A stretch of DNA of 6,925 nt from an uncultured Spartobacteria bacterium (GCA_903919105.1 CAIXGT010000055.1:1-6925), one strand, 5' to 3'; numbered from the stretch's first letter, positions 1 through 6,407 are shown. Numbers and translations: made by a program. The notes: generated by a model from the letters alone, not told the origin.

Positions 1-352
1 AAGCATGAAGGCCTTTGGCGAGCTTGTCCTTGTAGGAGTGGCAACGCTCCAGAAGTCCCATCGGGGTGACCGTGGAAAGGATCCAGGCAAGTTCCGGAAT
101 GCAGCTGATATCGCTCTGGTTAAAGAGACATGCCTTTGCGGGATCAAGGCCGCAGGCGAGGAAGTCGATCGCCACCTCCCGTGAGTTTCGGCGTAATGCC
201 TCGGGATCCCTGACCGTCGTGAGCGCATGAAGATCGGCAATGAAATAGAAGGCCTCTCCTTTCCCCTGAAGCTCGATAGCCGCTTTCATCATCCCGAAGT
301 AATTGCCGAGATGGGGAAGTCCGGTGGGCTGTATTCCAGAGAGGATGCGCAT
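1..352 (-). CDS. trpS: Tryptophanyl-tRNA synthetase, N-terminal part (runs off left edge)
   Basis: Cytosolic class I aminoacyl-tRNA synthetase that charges tRNA-Trp with tryptophan using ATP. The 117 visible residues open with MRILSGIQPTG, the usual TrpRS start, followed directly by the class I 'HIGH'-type signature PHLGNY at residues 13-18. Further family features are FYFIADLHALT (36-45), the segment around NQSDI (78-82), and TPMGLLERCHSYKDK (96-110). Only about a third of the usual 330-350 residues is present, and the KMSKS loop lies outside the window. The ATG at 352 is chosen because the family motif begins at residue 5. No Shine-Dalgarno sequence precedes it; the upstream bases are pyrimidine-rich and end in CCCC. 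It follows rodA on the same strand after a 99-base repeat-filled spacer, so it may be read from the same transcript or from a promoter in that spacer. Confidence 0.95.
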   Translation of the reverse strand, partial: MRILSGIQPTGLPHLGNYFGMMKAAIELQGKGEAFYFIADLHALTTVRDPEALRRNSREVAIDFLACGLDPAKACLFNQSDISCIPELAWILSTVTPMGLLERCHSYKDKLAKGLHA

Positions 353-360
353 GGGGAAAA

Positions 361-440
361 GTAAAAAGTTAGAAAGTGAAAAAGTTGAAGTGTAAGAAGG
401 ATGACATCTTTTAACCTTTCAACGCTTTAACTTTTTTAAC
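361..440. repeat. Two converging arrays of degenerate 8-base GTTRAARR units between rodA and trpS
   Basis: This fills most of the 99-base non-coding gap 353-451. Read on the plus strand, units beginning with GT follow one another: GTAAAAA (361-367), GTTAGAAA (368-375), GTGAAAAA (376-383), GTTGAAGT (384-391), GTAAGAAG (392-399). Read on the minus strand, similar units occupy 440-432 (GTTAAAAAA, nine bases), 431-424 (GTTAAAGC), 423-416 (GTTGAAAG) and 415-408 (GTTAAAAG). The two arrays point at each other across a near-palindromic centre GATGACATC at 400-408. The whole is thus an imperfect inverted repeat as well as a tandem repeat. In RNA from the minus strand some pairing is possible (for example GUUGAA with UUCAAC), but the stem is AT-rich and interrupted, so a classical intrinsic terminator is not well supported. 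Function unknown. Confidence 0.75.
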
Positions 441-451
441 CTTCCGAGCGA

Positions 452-1558
452 TCAATAAACCAGTTTGCGATGGATCCAGATGCTCTGAAGCAGGCCCATG
501 CAGGCGATCGTGATGAGCAGGAACGAGCCACCGTAGCTGATCATCGGCAGAGGGAGTCCGGTGATCGGTGTTACGGCTACAGTCATGCCGACGTTCATGA
601 AAATGTGTGTGAAGAGAAGCATCACGATTCCGACCGAGAGTAGTCTTCCCAATAAATCTTGGGCTTGGAATGCCACATAGAGACCACTCAGCAGCAAAAT
701 CCCGAATGTCGCGATCAGGAGGATGGCGCCCAAAAATCCATGCTGTTCCCCGAAAACCGAGTAGATGAAGTCGGTGTGAACGATCGTGCTCGGGAGATAA
801 CCGAGCTCATTGAGAGTATTGTGAGCCTTGAATCCCTTACCCCAGAACCCAGCACTACCGATCGCATTGAGCGATTGATTGATGGTCCAGCCAGCACCTT
901 GGGGATCAAGTGAAGGATCGAGAAAAATCAGGATCCGATCTTTTTGATACGGCTTGAGTCCGAAGTTCACGACAAGAGGTATCAAGGCTACTCCCATGAG
1001 AAGGAGCGTGACCAGATAGCGAACTTGGACACCGGCAACAAACAGCATGGCAAAAAGCACGGGTAACCAGACAAGAGTACCACCCAGATAGGGTTGGACC
1101 AGAATGAGTACGCACGGAACGAGCGTGATTATCAGACAAATAAGAATACGGAGCGCCGGATGCATGCCCTCGCTTTCGCTCAGAAAGAGGGCAAAGAGAA
1201 GCACTCCGCTGAAAATCGCCATTTGAGAGGGCTGGAAGTTTCCGAAGCCAAGATTCAGCCAACTCCTAGCTCCGAAAACCTTCACCCCGATGAAAAAGAC
1301 AAGGACAAGAAGGATGACGCTCAGGATGTAGAGGGGTATGGCACCCAGTCTGACCCATTGGTAATCATTGAAGGCGATGATAAAAAAGACGGGGATGCAG
1401 ATCAGCATCCATTTGATTTGGCTAATCCAGAAGGGCATGTCCCTCATCCATGTTGCGCTGTAGATCGCATAGATGCCAAATGAGCATAGGGCCAGCATCA
1501 CGATCAGAAGCGGCTTATTGAGGGCGCGAAACTTACGCGCGAGCATGAGGGTGTTCAT
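452..1558 (-). CDS. rodA: RodA, SEDS-family peptidoglycan glycosyltransferase (rod shape-determining protein)
   Basis: Inner-membrane SEDS protein; in the family it polymerises lipid II into glycan strands for side-wall elongation together with a class B PBP. At 368 residues it has the usual RodA length. About ten hydrophobic segments are visible (roughly 17-36, 50-63, 73-92, 113-126, 138-154, 162-177, 181-199, 274-297, 306-329, 339-362). Family landmarks are GARSWLNLGF (97-106), FLDPSLDPQGAGW (213-225), HTDFI with D263 matching the essential Asp of E. coli RodA, and PITGLPLPMISYGGS (331-345). Odd points: the usual QPSE..K reads QPSQMAI (110-116), QPDLGT reads QPYLGG (155-160), and the FLPE loop reads YLPSTIV. 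The ATG at 1558 is preferred over an in-frame TTG at 1591, because that would lie inside the upstream ABC gene. It begins 10 bases after the ABC stop. No mrdA (PBP2) or mre gene is in view. Confidence 0.93.
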   Translation of the reverse strand: MNTLMLARKFRALNKPLLIVMLALCSFGIYAIYSATWMRDMPFWISQIKWMLICIPVFFIIAFNDYQWVRLGAIPLYILSVILLVLVFFIGVKVFGARSWLNLGFGNFQPSQMAIFSGVLLFALFLSESEGMHPALRILICLIITLVPCVLILVQPYLGGTLVWLPVLFAMLFVAGVQVRYLVTLLLMGVALIPLVVNFGLKPYQKDRILIFLDPSLDPQGAGWTINQSLNAIGSAGFWGKGFKAHNTLNELGYLPSTIVHTDFIYSVFGEQHGFLGAILLIATFGILLLSGLYVAFQAQDLLGRLLSVGIVMLLFTHIFMNVGMTVAVTPITGLPLPMISYGGSFLLITIACMGLLQSIWIHRKLVY

Positions 1559-1568
1559 GGAGTCGTTC

Positions 1569-2390
1569 TTAGATTCGTGGGACAGCGGCAAGTAGTTCGC
1601 GGGTGTAGGGATCCTGAGGGTCTTCCAGCACCTCTCTCGAGGGTCCCGATTCGACTATCTTTCCATGGTGCAGAACGAGCACCGAGTCGCTTATGTGTTC
1701 CACAACCGCAAGATCGTGCGCGATGAAGAGCATGGCTAATCCCAGTTCTTCCTGAATGTCCTGCAGGAGATTAACAATCTGGGCCTGAACGCTGACATCC
1801 AGCGCGCTGACCGGTTCGTCGCAGATGAGGAACTCCGGTTCGACTGCCAGCGCACGAGCGATCCCGATCCTTTGACGCTGACCACCACTGAACTCATGAG
1901 GGTATCGCGCTCCCATCTCGGGTGTCAGACCCACACGACGTAGCAGAGCGGCGACCCGATCGGAACGCTCGCCCGCATTCAGTTCCCTAAAATGAATTTC
2001 CAGAGCTTCTCCGATGATCCGAGCAACGGTCATACGGGGATTCAGGGATCCGAAAGGATCCTGAAAAATATACTGAATCCTGCGACGCAGTGGGCGGAAT
2101 TCCGCTTCGGTCATGGGTAGAATATCCGTTCCCTTCCAGAAAGCCTCTCCCGATGTTGCGGCGACGAGTTTCACCAAGGCTCTGCCGATCGTAGTTTTGC
2201 CACTTCCGCTCTCTCCAAGAAGGCCCACGGTCTTACCCGGTGGCACGGAAAAGCTCACGCCATCCACCGCCTTGAAGACACTGGTTTGGCGTTGAAGGAT
2301 TCCGGATCGGATCGGGAAATGAACCTTGAGATCGCGCACCTCCAATAATGGAGTGAGGCTTTCGCCCTGAAGTTTTTGTTGAGAAGTCAC
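1569..2390 (-). CDS. OppF/DppF-type oligopeptide ABC transporter ATP-binding protein
   Basis: Cytosolic ATPase subunit that would energise a peptide-type ABC importer. All nucleotide-binding motifs are intact in the 273-residue product: Walker A GESGSGKTT (59-67), Q-loop YIFQDP (107-112), signature FSGGQRQR (167-174), Walker B LICDEP (188-193), D-loop SALD (195-198) and switch His in AHD (224-226). The C-terminal DPYTRELLAAVPR (260-272) is the extension typical of the oligopeptide/dipeptide/nickel family. Within that family the FKAVDGVSF start and IFQDPFGSLNPRMTV point to the F rather than the D subunit. The start is GTG at 2390: it overlaps the upstream stop as GTGA and has a strong SD nine bases before it. 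The longer in-frame TTG at 2399 would touch that SD. No permease, binding protein or OppD partner is in the window, so partners must lie elsewhere. The exact substrate cannot be told. Confidence 0.9.
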   Translation of the reverse strand: MTSQQKLQGESLTPLLEVRDLKVHFPIRSGILQRQTSVFKAVDGVSFSVPPGKTVGLLGESGSGKTTIGRALVKLVAATSGEAFWKGTDILPMTEAEFRPLRRRIQYIFQDPFGSLNPRMTVARIIGEALEIHFRELNAGERSDRVAALLRRVGLTPEMGARYPHEFSGGQRQRIGIARALAVEPEFLICDEPVSALDVSVQAQIVNLLQDIQEELGLAMLFIAHDLAVVEHISDSVLVLHHGKIVESGPSREVLEDPQDPYTRELLAAVPRI

Positions 2391-2848
2391 GAGCGGCAAC
2401 CTCTCTCCAAGAAAGTTAAAAATTCTTCCGTGTTCTCGAAATCCAGCAGATTCTGCATGGTTTCGGGAGCGCTACAGACCCGTGAAATGGCCCCTAGGAT
2501 CCTGAGATATTCATTATTCAAGGCCTCGGGAATGGCCGCGACGAAGATCAGGTGAACTCTTTCCTCACGTCCCGGCATGAGGATCCCGGCAGTGCTCCGG
2601 CCCGCAGCCAGTACCAGATCCGAGACGCTTTCAGTCCTGCAGTGGTGAAGAAACATGGCGCCAGGAACTTCGCGAAAGGTTTCGTTGAGAGAATGGGCGA
2701 GGAGGGCTAATCGTAGCTCCTCCCAATCACGGACACGCGCATCACTTCTGAGTGGGGAGAGGATTTCCTCCAACGCATCGTGATGATCGGAAGCCTTCAA
2801 CTGAAGTCTGACGTCCTTGCTCAGCAGGGAATTACTAAGGGTATTCAT
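2387..2848 (-). CDS. PTS EIIA type-2 domain protein (PtsN/fructose EIIA-like)
   Basis: Single-domain cytosolic protein of 153 residues, close to the length of nitrogen-PTS EIIA (PtsN). In the family a His receives phosphate from HPr/NPr, either for sugar uptake or as a regulatory signal. The best match is the stretch around LHHCRTESVSDLVLAAGRS (67-85), which fits the usual IPHARTE....LVLAVGRS. The phospho-acceptor would be H69. The Pro normally before it is replaced by H68, and the preceding GIA is changed to GAMF. The later part VHLIFVAAIPE (98-108) and YLRILGAISRV (114-124) matches the family core. No EIIB, EIIC, HPr or EI gene is nearby, which favours a regulatory role over sugar transport. 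The ATG at 2848 lies 19 bases after the nadK stop without an SD. The stop overlaps the ABC start by four bases. A relaxed or altered active site is possible. Confidence 0.8.
   Translation of the reverse strand: MNTLSNSLLSKDVRLQLKASDHHDALEEILSPLRSDARVRDWEELRLALLAHSLNETFREVPGAMFLHHCRTESVSDLVLAAGRSTAGILMPGREERVHLIFVAAIPEALNNEYLRILGAISRVCSAPETMQNLLDFENTEEFLTFLERGCRS
2400..2408 (-). promoter_or_regulatory. Strong Shine-Dalgarno sequence for the ABC ATPase GTG start
   Basis: On the minus strand the run GGAGAGAGG ends nine bases before the GTG at 2390. It is the only clear ribosome binding site among the nine starts in the window, and it precedes the only non-ATG start. It decides the start, because the alternative TTG at 2399 begins immediately after it with no spacing. 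It lies inside the end of the EIIA coding region, as expected for a gene entered by coupled translation. Confidence 0.75.
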
Positions 2849-2867
2849 GAGAGGGGATCAGGCTTTG

Positions 2868-3722
2868 CTAAATATTGCTACCGCTCCATTTCAGTTTTTG
2901 ACGGAGTATTTCGGGGAAGTTGCTGTCGGGCATCATGGCAAGCGGAAGTGTCAGCGGCGAGAGTTGCAGGACTACCTGTTCTGAGGGTTTTAGGGCATTT
3001 GGGGGTCGTCCATCAATTGTTACAAAGACTTCCTGATTGCCCGAGGAGCGGATGACCACCCTGCTTTTATCCGAGATGACTAAGGAGCGGTTGCTCAGGA
3101 CATGGGGGCAGATCGGCGTAATGACAAGCGCCCCGCTATCTGGCATCAGGACGGGACCTCCCGCGGCCAGAGAGTAGGCGGTGGATCCCGTTGGCGTCGC
3201 AACGATCAGTCCGTCGGCATGGTACTCGGTGAGGGGCGCCCCATCCACTGAGGCCTGCAGCTTCACGAGCTGAGAACGCTCTCCTCGACTGATGGTGACA
3301 TCGTTTAACGCGCGCTCAAGAGGAACGCTGCCGCTTGGCCCCTCGATGCTGACATCCAGAAGGCTTCTTGGGCTGAGTCTGTAGTTCCCTGACAGGACGC
3401 AGTCGATGGCCTTGAGGTATTCGGCGGAACCAAGGCAGGTCAGGAAGCCTAGGGATCCAATGTTGATTCCAAAGATCGGACGTATATGTCCCCCGGAGCG
3501 GTGAAGTGCGCGAAGGATGCTTCCATCACCTCCCATGACAAGGAGAAGGTCGCATCGTTCAGAAAGAAGGGCCTCATCCAAATCGGATATTTTTCCGATC
3601 AAGCCAGCTGTTGCCTTTTCCAAGAGATAAGGAGCGTTCCGCCGGTCGAGTTCGGCAGTGACGGACTGTACAAGGCTGGAAGAGCCCTCCTTACCAACAT
3701 GAGCGATCAGTCCAACAATCAT
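2868..3722 (-). CDS. nadK: NAD kinase (ATP/polyphosphate-dependent NAD phosphorylation)
   Basis: Cytosolic enzyme that phosphorylates NAD to NADP, the only de novo route to NADP. The 284-residue length is normal. Visible motifs are GGDGS (64-68) with the catalytic-type D66, FGINIGSLGFL (84-94), LND (139-141) in place of the usual NE/ND pair that binds the nicotinamide ribose, and the long DGLIVATPTGSTAYSLAAGG signature (170-189). These are followed by ITPICPHVLSNRSLVI (201-216) and a final DGR (237-239). All key positions look intact. The ATG at 3722 overlaps the tlyA stop as ATGA, which fixes the start and indicates coupled translation. The upstream bases end in ATCCC and give no SD. A tlyA-nadK pairing is a frequent bacterial arrangement. 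Confidence 0.96.
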   Translation of the reverse strand: MIVGLIAHVGKEGSSSLVQSVTAELDRRNAPYLLEKATAGLIGKISDLDEALLSERCDLLLVMGGDGSILRALHRSGGHIRPIFGINIGSLGFLTCLGSAEYLKAIDCVLSGNYRLSPRSLLDVSIEGPSGSVPLERALNDVTISRGERSQLVKLQASVDGAPLTEYHADGLIVATPTGSTAYSLAAGGPVLMPDSGALVITPICPHVLSNRSLVISDKSRVVIRSSGNQEVFVTIDGRPPNALKPSEQVVLQLSPLTLPLAMMPDSNFPEILRQKLKWSGSNI

Positions 3723-4534
3723 GGGATTAGTGAGGGGTTAAGTGATGGAGTAAGTTCGTGGATTTCGACGGGACCCGGTGCTGTGGAATCTCCCCGGCGG
3801 AGCAAGGCCAAAAACTCAATATTCCCCGAGGTGCCGGGCAGAGGCGATTCAATGACGCGGTCGAAGCGATGGCCGGCCGTGATCACCCAGGTTCTAATCG
3901 ATTCCACAGCTCTCAGACGTGCTGTCGTGTCGCGCACGATGCCCCCCTTGCCGATATCGGCACGGGCGAGCTCGAATTGTGGCTTGATAAGTACGATCAT
4001 GAGACCCTCTTGATTTAGCAACTGAAACGCCGCTGGAAGGATCTTCGTCAATGAAATAAAGCTGAGATCTCCCACGATCAAGTCGAAGCATCGGTCAAAA
4101 TCCGTTGCTGTTAGGTAGCGTGCATTGATTCCCTCGCGGACCTCGACCCGTGGATCTTGTCTCAACGACCATGCAAGCTGCCCTCTGCCGACATCGACTG
4201 CTGTGACATGGGCCGCCCAATGCTGGAGAAGACAGTCCGTGAATCCTCCTGTCGAGGAACCAAGGTCAAGGCAGGATAATCCCATCGGATCAATACCGAA
4301 TCCCGTGAGAGCCCCCTCCAGTTTATGCCCTCCGCGCCCGACATAGCGATCGCGCCCTGTAATTAGGATCTCGCTTTCGGGACTCACTTTGGTTCCCGGT
4401 TTGTCGGCGATCTGTCCTCCTACTGTAATCTGACCTGCCAAGATGGCCCGTTGAGCTTTCTCTCTGGAATCAAAATGTCCTGCATCCATCAGACGCTGAT
4501 CAAGACGGACGCGCGTAGGGGAAGCGCTTTTCAT
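3719..4534 (-). CDS. tlyA: TlyA-family rRNA (cytidine-2'-O)-methyltransferase
   Basis: S4-domain SAM-dependent RNA methyltransferase. Characterised homologues methylate ribose 2'-O of cytidines in 16S (and in some species 23S) rRNA and affect capreomycin sensitivity; older annotations call them haemolysin A. The S4 RNA-binding domain covers about residues 8-64 of 271 (RLDQRLMDAGHFDSREKAQ then ILAGQITVGG). An RrmJ/FtsJ-like fold follows, with RYVGRGGHKLEGAL (63-76), the SAM loop LDLGSSTGGFTD (89-100), DLSFISL (156-162) and LIKPQFE (182-188). K71, D156, K184 and E240 (in NIEFLALL) reproduce the family's K-D-K-E tetrad with the spacing of the M. tuberculosis enzyme. The start is set at ATG 4534 because it overlaps the upstream stop as ATGA; an in-frame ATG at 4546 would add four residues. 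Neither has an SD. Confidence 0.94.
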   Translation of the reverse strand: MKSASPTRVRLDQRLMDAGHFDSREKAQRAILAGQITVGGQIADKPGTKVSPESEILITGRDRYVGRGGHKLEGALTGFGIDPMGLSCLDLGSSTGGFTDCLLQHWAAHVTAVDVGRGQLAWSLRQDPRVEVREGINARYLTATDFDRCFDLIVGDLSFISLTKILPAAFQLLNQEGLMIVLIKPQFELARADIGKGGIVRDTTARLRAVESIRTWVITAGHRFDRVIESPLPGTSGNIEFLALLRRGDSTAPGPVEIHELTPSLNPSLIP

Positions 4535-5247
4535 GGTTTGGTGCATGGGGACTTCACCCCAAGCAGGTCGGTTGGCGATTTTAGGAGGTGTTCGGGATTC
4601 AGGGCCGCCAGCGCGCTCTCCGAATTGTATCCCCAGGTCACCGCAGCCATGCGAAGACCGCTTTCTTGGGCGGCCTCGATGTCTCGGGTCTCGTCACCGA
4701 TATATAGGATTTCTCCCGGGGCCACCCCTTCGACGCGGATGAGTCTCTTCATCTCCCGTGCCTTGCCGAATAACTTGGAGGAAGTCCGTACGAAATAAAA
4801 ATAGGGTAGATCGTGGCGTTTAAGGAAAGCATTGACGTTTGCCTCCGAATTGGAGGTCAGTATACCGATTCGATGACCCCGGCCATGCAGCTTCGCAAGC
4901 ACTTCCGGCATCCCCTCGATCGGATTCACCTGGTCCATTCTTTCGTGAAGGAGTTCCAGGCCTCTGCGGGCGATCGAGGGAACTCTCCACGTGCTGATGC
5001 CCAGGTGACGGATGAATTCCCGAGTCCCCATGTCCCTGGCATTTTCAAGATGCTCTTCTGGAAGATGCCGAAATCCAAACTCCTTGGACATATCGTTGAG
5101 AATGCCATGCGCAATCTTTCTGGTGTCGGCAATGGTGCCGTCGAAATCGAAAAGAAGCACCTTCACATCGGGGCTTTCAACGATCGCGGGTGAAGTGTTG
5201 CCAAGCGATTGGGATTCTCCCAGATGGGGGTTGGGGGAGTTGGTCAT
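4531..5247 (-). CDS. HAD-superfamily hydrolase, phosphoglycolate phosphatase (Gph)-like
   Basis: Cytosolic phosphatase of the HAD subfamily IA, 238 residues. Motif I is FDFDGTIAD (33-41) with nucleophile D34 and acid/base D36. Motif II is LTSN (130-133), the motif III lysine lies in SSKLFGKAR (157-164), and motif IV is YIGDETRDIEAA (182-193) with D185 and D189. The helical stretch at about 42-110 between motifs I and II is a C1-type cap. The block GDETRDIEAA followed by VTWGYNSE and an NPEHLL tail is typical of the Gph-like group. The substrate cannot be assigned from sequence; phosphoglycolate is only the most common annotation. Residues 1-27 are a Ser/Pro/Asn-rich tail not needed for the fold, so a later start is conceivable, though ATG 5247 is kept. 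It overlaps tlyA by four bases and follows the aldo/keto reductase by 33. Confidence 0.88.
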   Translation of the reverse strand: MTNSPNPHLGESQSLGNTSPAIVESPDVKVLLFDFDGTIADTRKIAHGILNDMSKEFGFRHLPEEHLENARDMGTREFIRHLGISTWRVPSIARRGLELLHERMDQVNPIEGMPEVLAKLHGRGHRIGILTSNSEANVNAFLKRHDLPYFYFVRTSSKLFGKAREMKRLIRVEGVAPGEILYIGDETRDIEAAQESGLRMAAVTWGYNSESALAALNPEHLLKSPTDLLGVKSPCTKP

Positions 5248-5280
5248 CAGTCGCGAGGATCGTATTTCGAAGTCGGTTTT

Positions 5281-6330
5281 TTAGGAAATCAGGGAGGCAA
5301 GTTCTGAGGGCAGTTCCATCTCTCCCTTGAATTTGTGCTCTTCGTGCTCCAGGCCGAAATGGGAGCTCACCAGTTTGCTGATGCTGTTCATCTCGTCGTC
5401 ATTCAGGGGAGGACAATCCGAAGTGGCTGCAAATTCAGAGATCTGTTCGGCGTTGTAGATATTCGGCAGTACGGAGAGTGTGCGTGGATCCTTCAGTAGC
5501 CACTGAATCGCCGCCTGACCCATCGTCCGATTGGAACGCTCCAGGAAGCGGAGTTGCTCGATCTTTTTGACACCGTTGATGAGCCAGCTCTTCGGACGGT
5601 GGTTGCGGTGATCATTGGGAGGAAAGACTGTATCGGCTGTGTATTTACCCTCCAGCATGCCGGAGGAGTGGGGGACACGGATCAGGAACTTGGTCGGGGC
5701 GTTTGTTGCCTCGGCGATCTTGTGGAGATCCGTTCCGGGGTGTTGTTCCAAAAGGTTGTAGATATGCTGAACGACATCGGGTTTGCGGCGGGCGATAGTG
5801 GCGGCTCCCTCACCGATCCAACCGATTGCAGGGCCCAGCGCGATGCCGCCATAACGGAACTTCCCTTCGGAGCGGAGGTCTTCCATCACTTTCCAGAGGG
5901 CCTCGTCATTGACCTGGGCCTCGCGGATATTGTGGAGTTGGAGGATGTCGATGTGGTCGGTTCCCAACCGCTTCAGGGCCGAATCCACCGCCCCTCTGAT
6001 CGCAGCGGGGCTGAAGTCCTGGGGAATTTCCTTCTGGCCGCGCCGTCCGTCGCCATGATTCACGAAATCGTAGCCAACCTTGGTGGCGATCATGATCCGG
6101 GAGCGCTCTCCGGCAGGGAAGGCCTTGGCAATGAGTTCCTCGCTCCGTCCGTTACCATAGGTGTCAGCGGCGTCGAACAAGTTGATACCCAGATCAGCCG
6201 CCTGTCGCATGAGGACCACTGCTTCCTCGTCGGTATAGTTCCCCCACCATCCCGTGGAGACGGTCCAGAGACCGAAACCGATTTCACTGATTTTAAGATC
6301 TGAGTCCCAGTTGAGTGTGCGATACTTCAT
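5281..6330 (-). CDS. Aldo/keto reductase
   Basis: NAD(P)H-dependent oxidoreductase with the (beta/alpha)8 barrel of the AKR superfamily; it would reduce an aldehyde or ketone in the cytosol. The product has 349 residues, slightly long for the family. The catalytic tetrad is complete: D53 and Y58 in FDAADTYGNGRSE, K84 in IATKVGY and H133 in DILQLHN. The N-terminal KISEIGFGLWTVSTGWWG (12-29) is the usual first strand. The segment SALKRLGTDHIDILQLHN (117-134) is characteristic. The substrate is unknown. The start is ATG 6330, because it stands just before the MKYRTLNW....GFG opening typical of AKRs; the in-frame TTG at 6369 would add 13 residues lying over the probable promoter. As the first minus-strand gene, divergent from glgP, it probably leads the operon, although the 33-base gap to the HAD gene leaves some doubt. 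Confidence 0.92.
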   Translation of the reverse strand: MKYRTLNWDSDLKISEIGFGLWTVSTGWWGNYTDEEAVVLMRQAADLGINLFDAADTYGNGRSEELIAKAFPAGERSRIMIATKVGYDFVNHGDGRRGQKEIPQDFSPAAIRGAVDSALKRLGTDHIDILQLHNIREAQVNDEALWKVMEDLRSEGKFRYGGIALGPAIGWIGEGAATIARRKPDVVQHIYNLLEQHPGTDLHKIAEATNAPTKFLIRVPHSSGMLEGKYTADTVFPPNDHRNHRPKSWLINGVKKIEQLRFLERSNRTMGQAAIQWLLKDPRTLSVLPNIYNAEQISEFAATSDCPPLNDDEMNSISKLVSSHFGLEHEEHKFKGEMELPSELASLIS

Positions 6331-6339
6331 CGTAATTTT

Positions 6340-6369
6340 ACTATAACATCCCCAAGACTGATAAACCAA
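6340..6369 (-). promoter_or_regulatory. Possible sigma-70-type promoter of the minus-strand gene series
   Basis: On the minus strand TATAGT (6345-6340) is one base from the TATAAT consensus. TTGGTT (6369-6364) stands 18 bases upstream as a weak -35 box. Transcription would start only a few bases before the ATG at 6330, giving an almost leaderless message, consistent with the missing SD. This rests on pattern matching alone and assumes a standard sigma-70. Confidence 0.25.
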
Positions 6370-6407
6370 GCTTCGTGACTTGAAACGGCGTTTGCTTCTA
6401 GACAGAA

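Noticed and set aside
353..451. Intrinsic terminator after rodA
   Set aside because: The inverted repeat is AT-rich and interrupted, with no GC-rich stem followed by a U-run, so I list it as a repeat element instead.
906..1262. Minus-strand open frame of 118 codons in another frame inside rodA
   Set aside because: It is an out-of-frame reading of the transmembrane RodA gene; its Ser/Arg/His/Cys-rich composition is typical of a shifted frame.
1094..1483. Plus-strand open frame of 129 codons rich in Lys, Asp and Glu
   Set aside because: Its charged composition is the reverse-complement image of hydrophobic RodA helices; there is no start context or homology.
1559..1591. Longer rodA start at the in-frame TTG 1591
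   Set aside because: It would overlap the ABC gene by 23 bases and use a rare start codon, whereas ATG 1558 gives a normal-length RodA ten bases after the ABC stop.
3486..4013. Plus-strand open frame of 175 codons across the nadK/tlyA junction
   Set aside because: It spans two convincing minus-strand genes and has no recognisable motif, so it is an antisense shadow.
5554..6303. Long plus-strand open frame of 249 codons opposite the aldo/keto reductase
   Set aside because: It lies wholly inside a gene with a complete catalytic tetrad on the other strand. Its translation resembles no family and is acidic, as expected for an antisense shadow.
6380..6404. Plus-strand promoter for glgP (TTGAAA with TAGACA)
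   Set aside because: The spacing is only 13 bases and the -10 match is weak; alternative pairs further right are no better.
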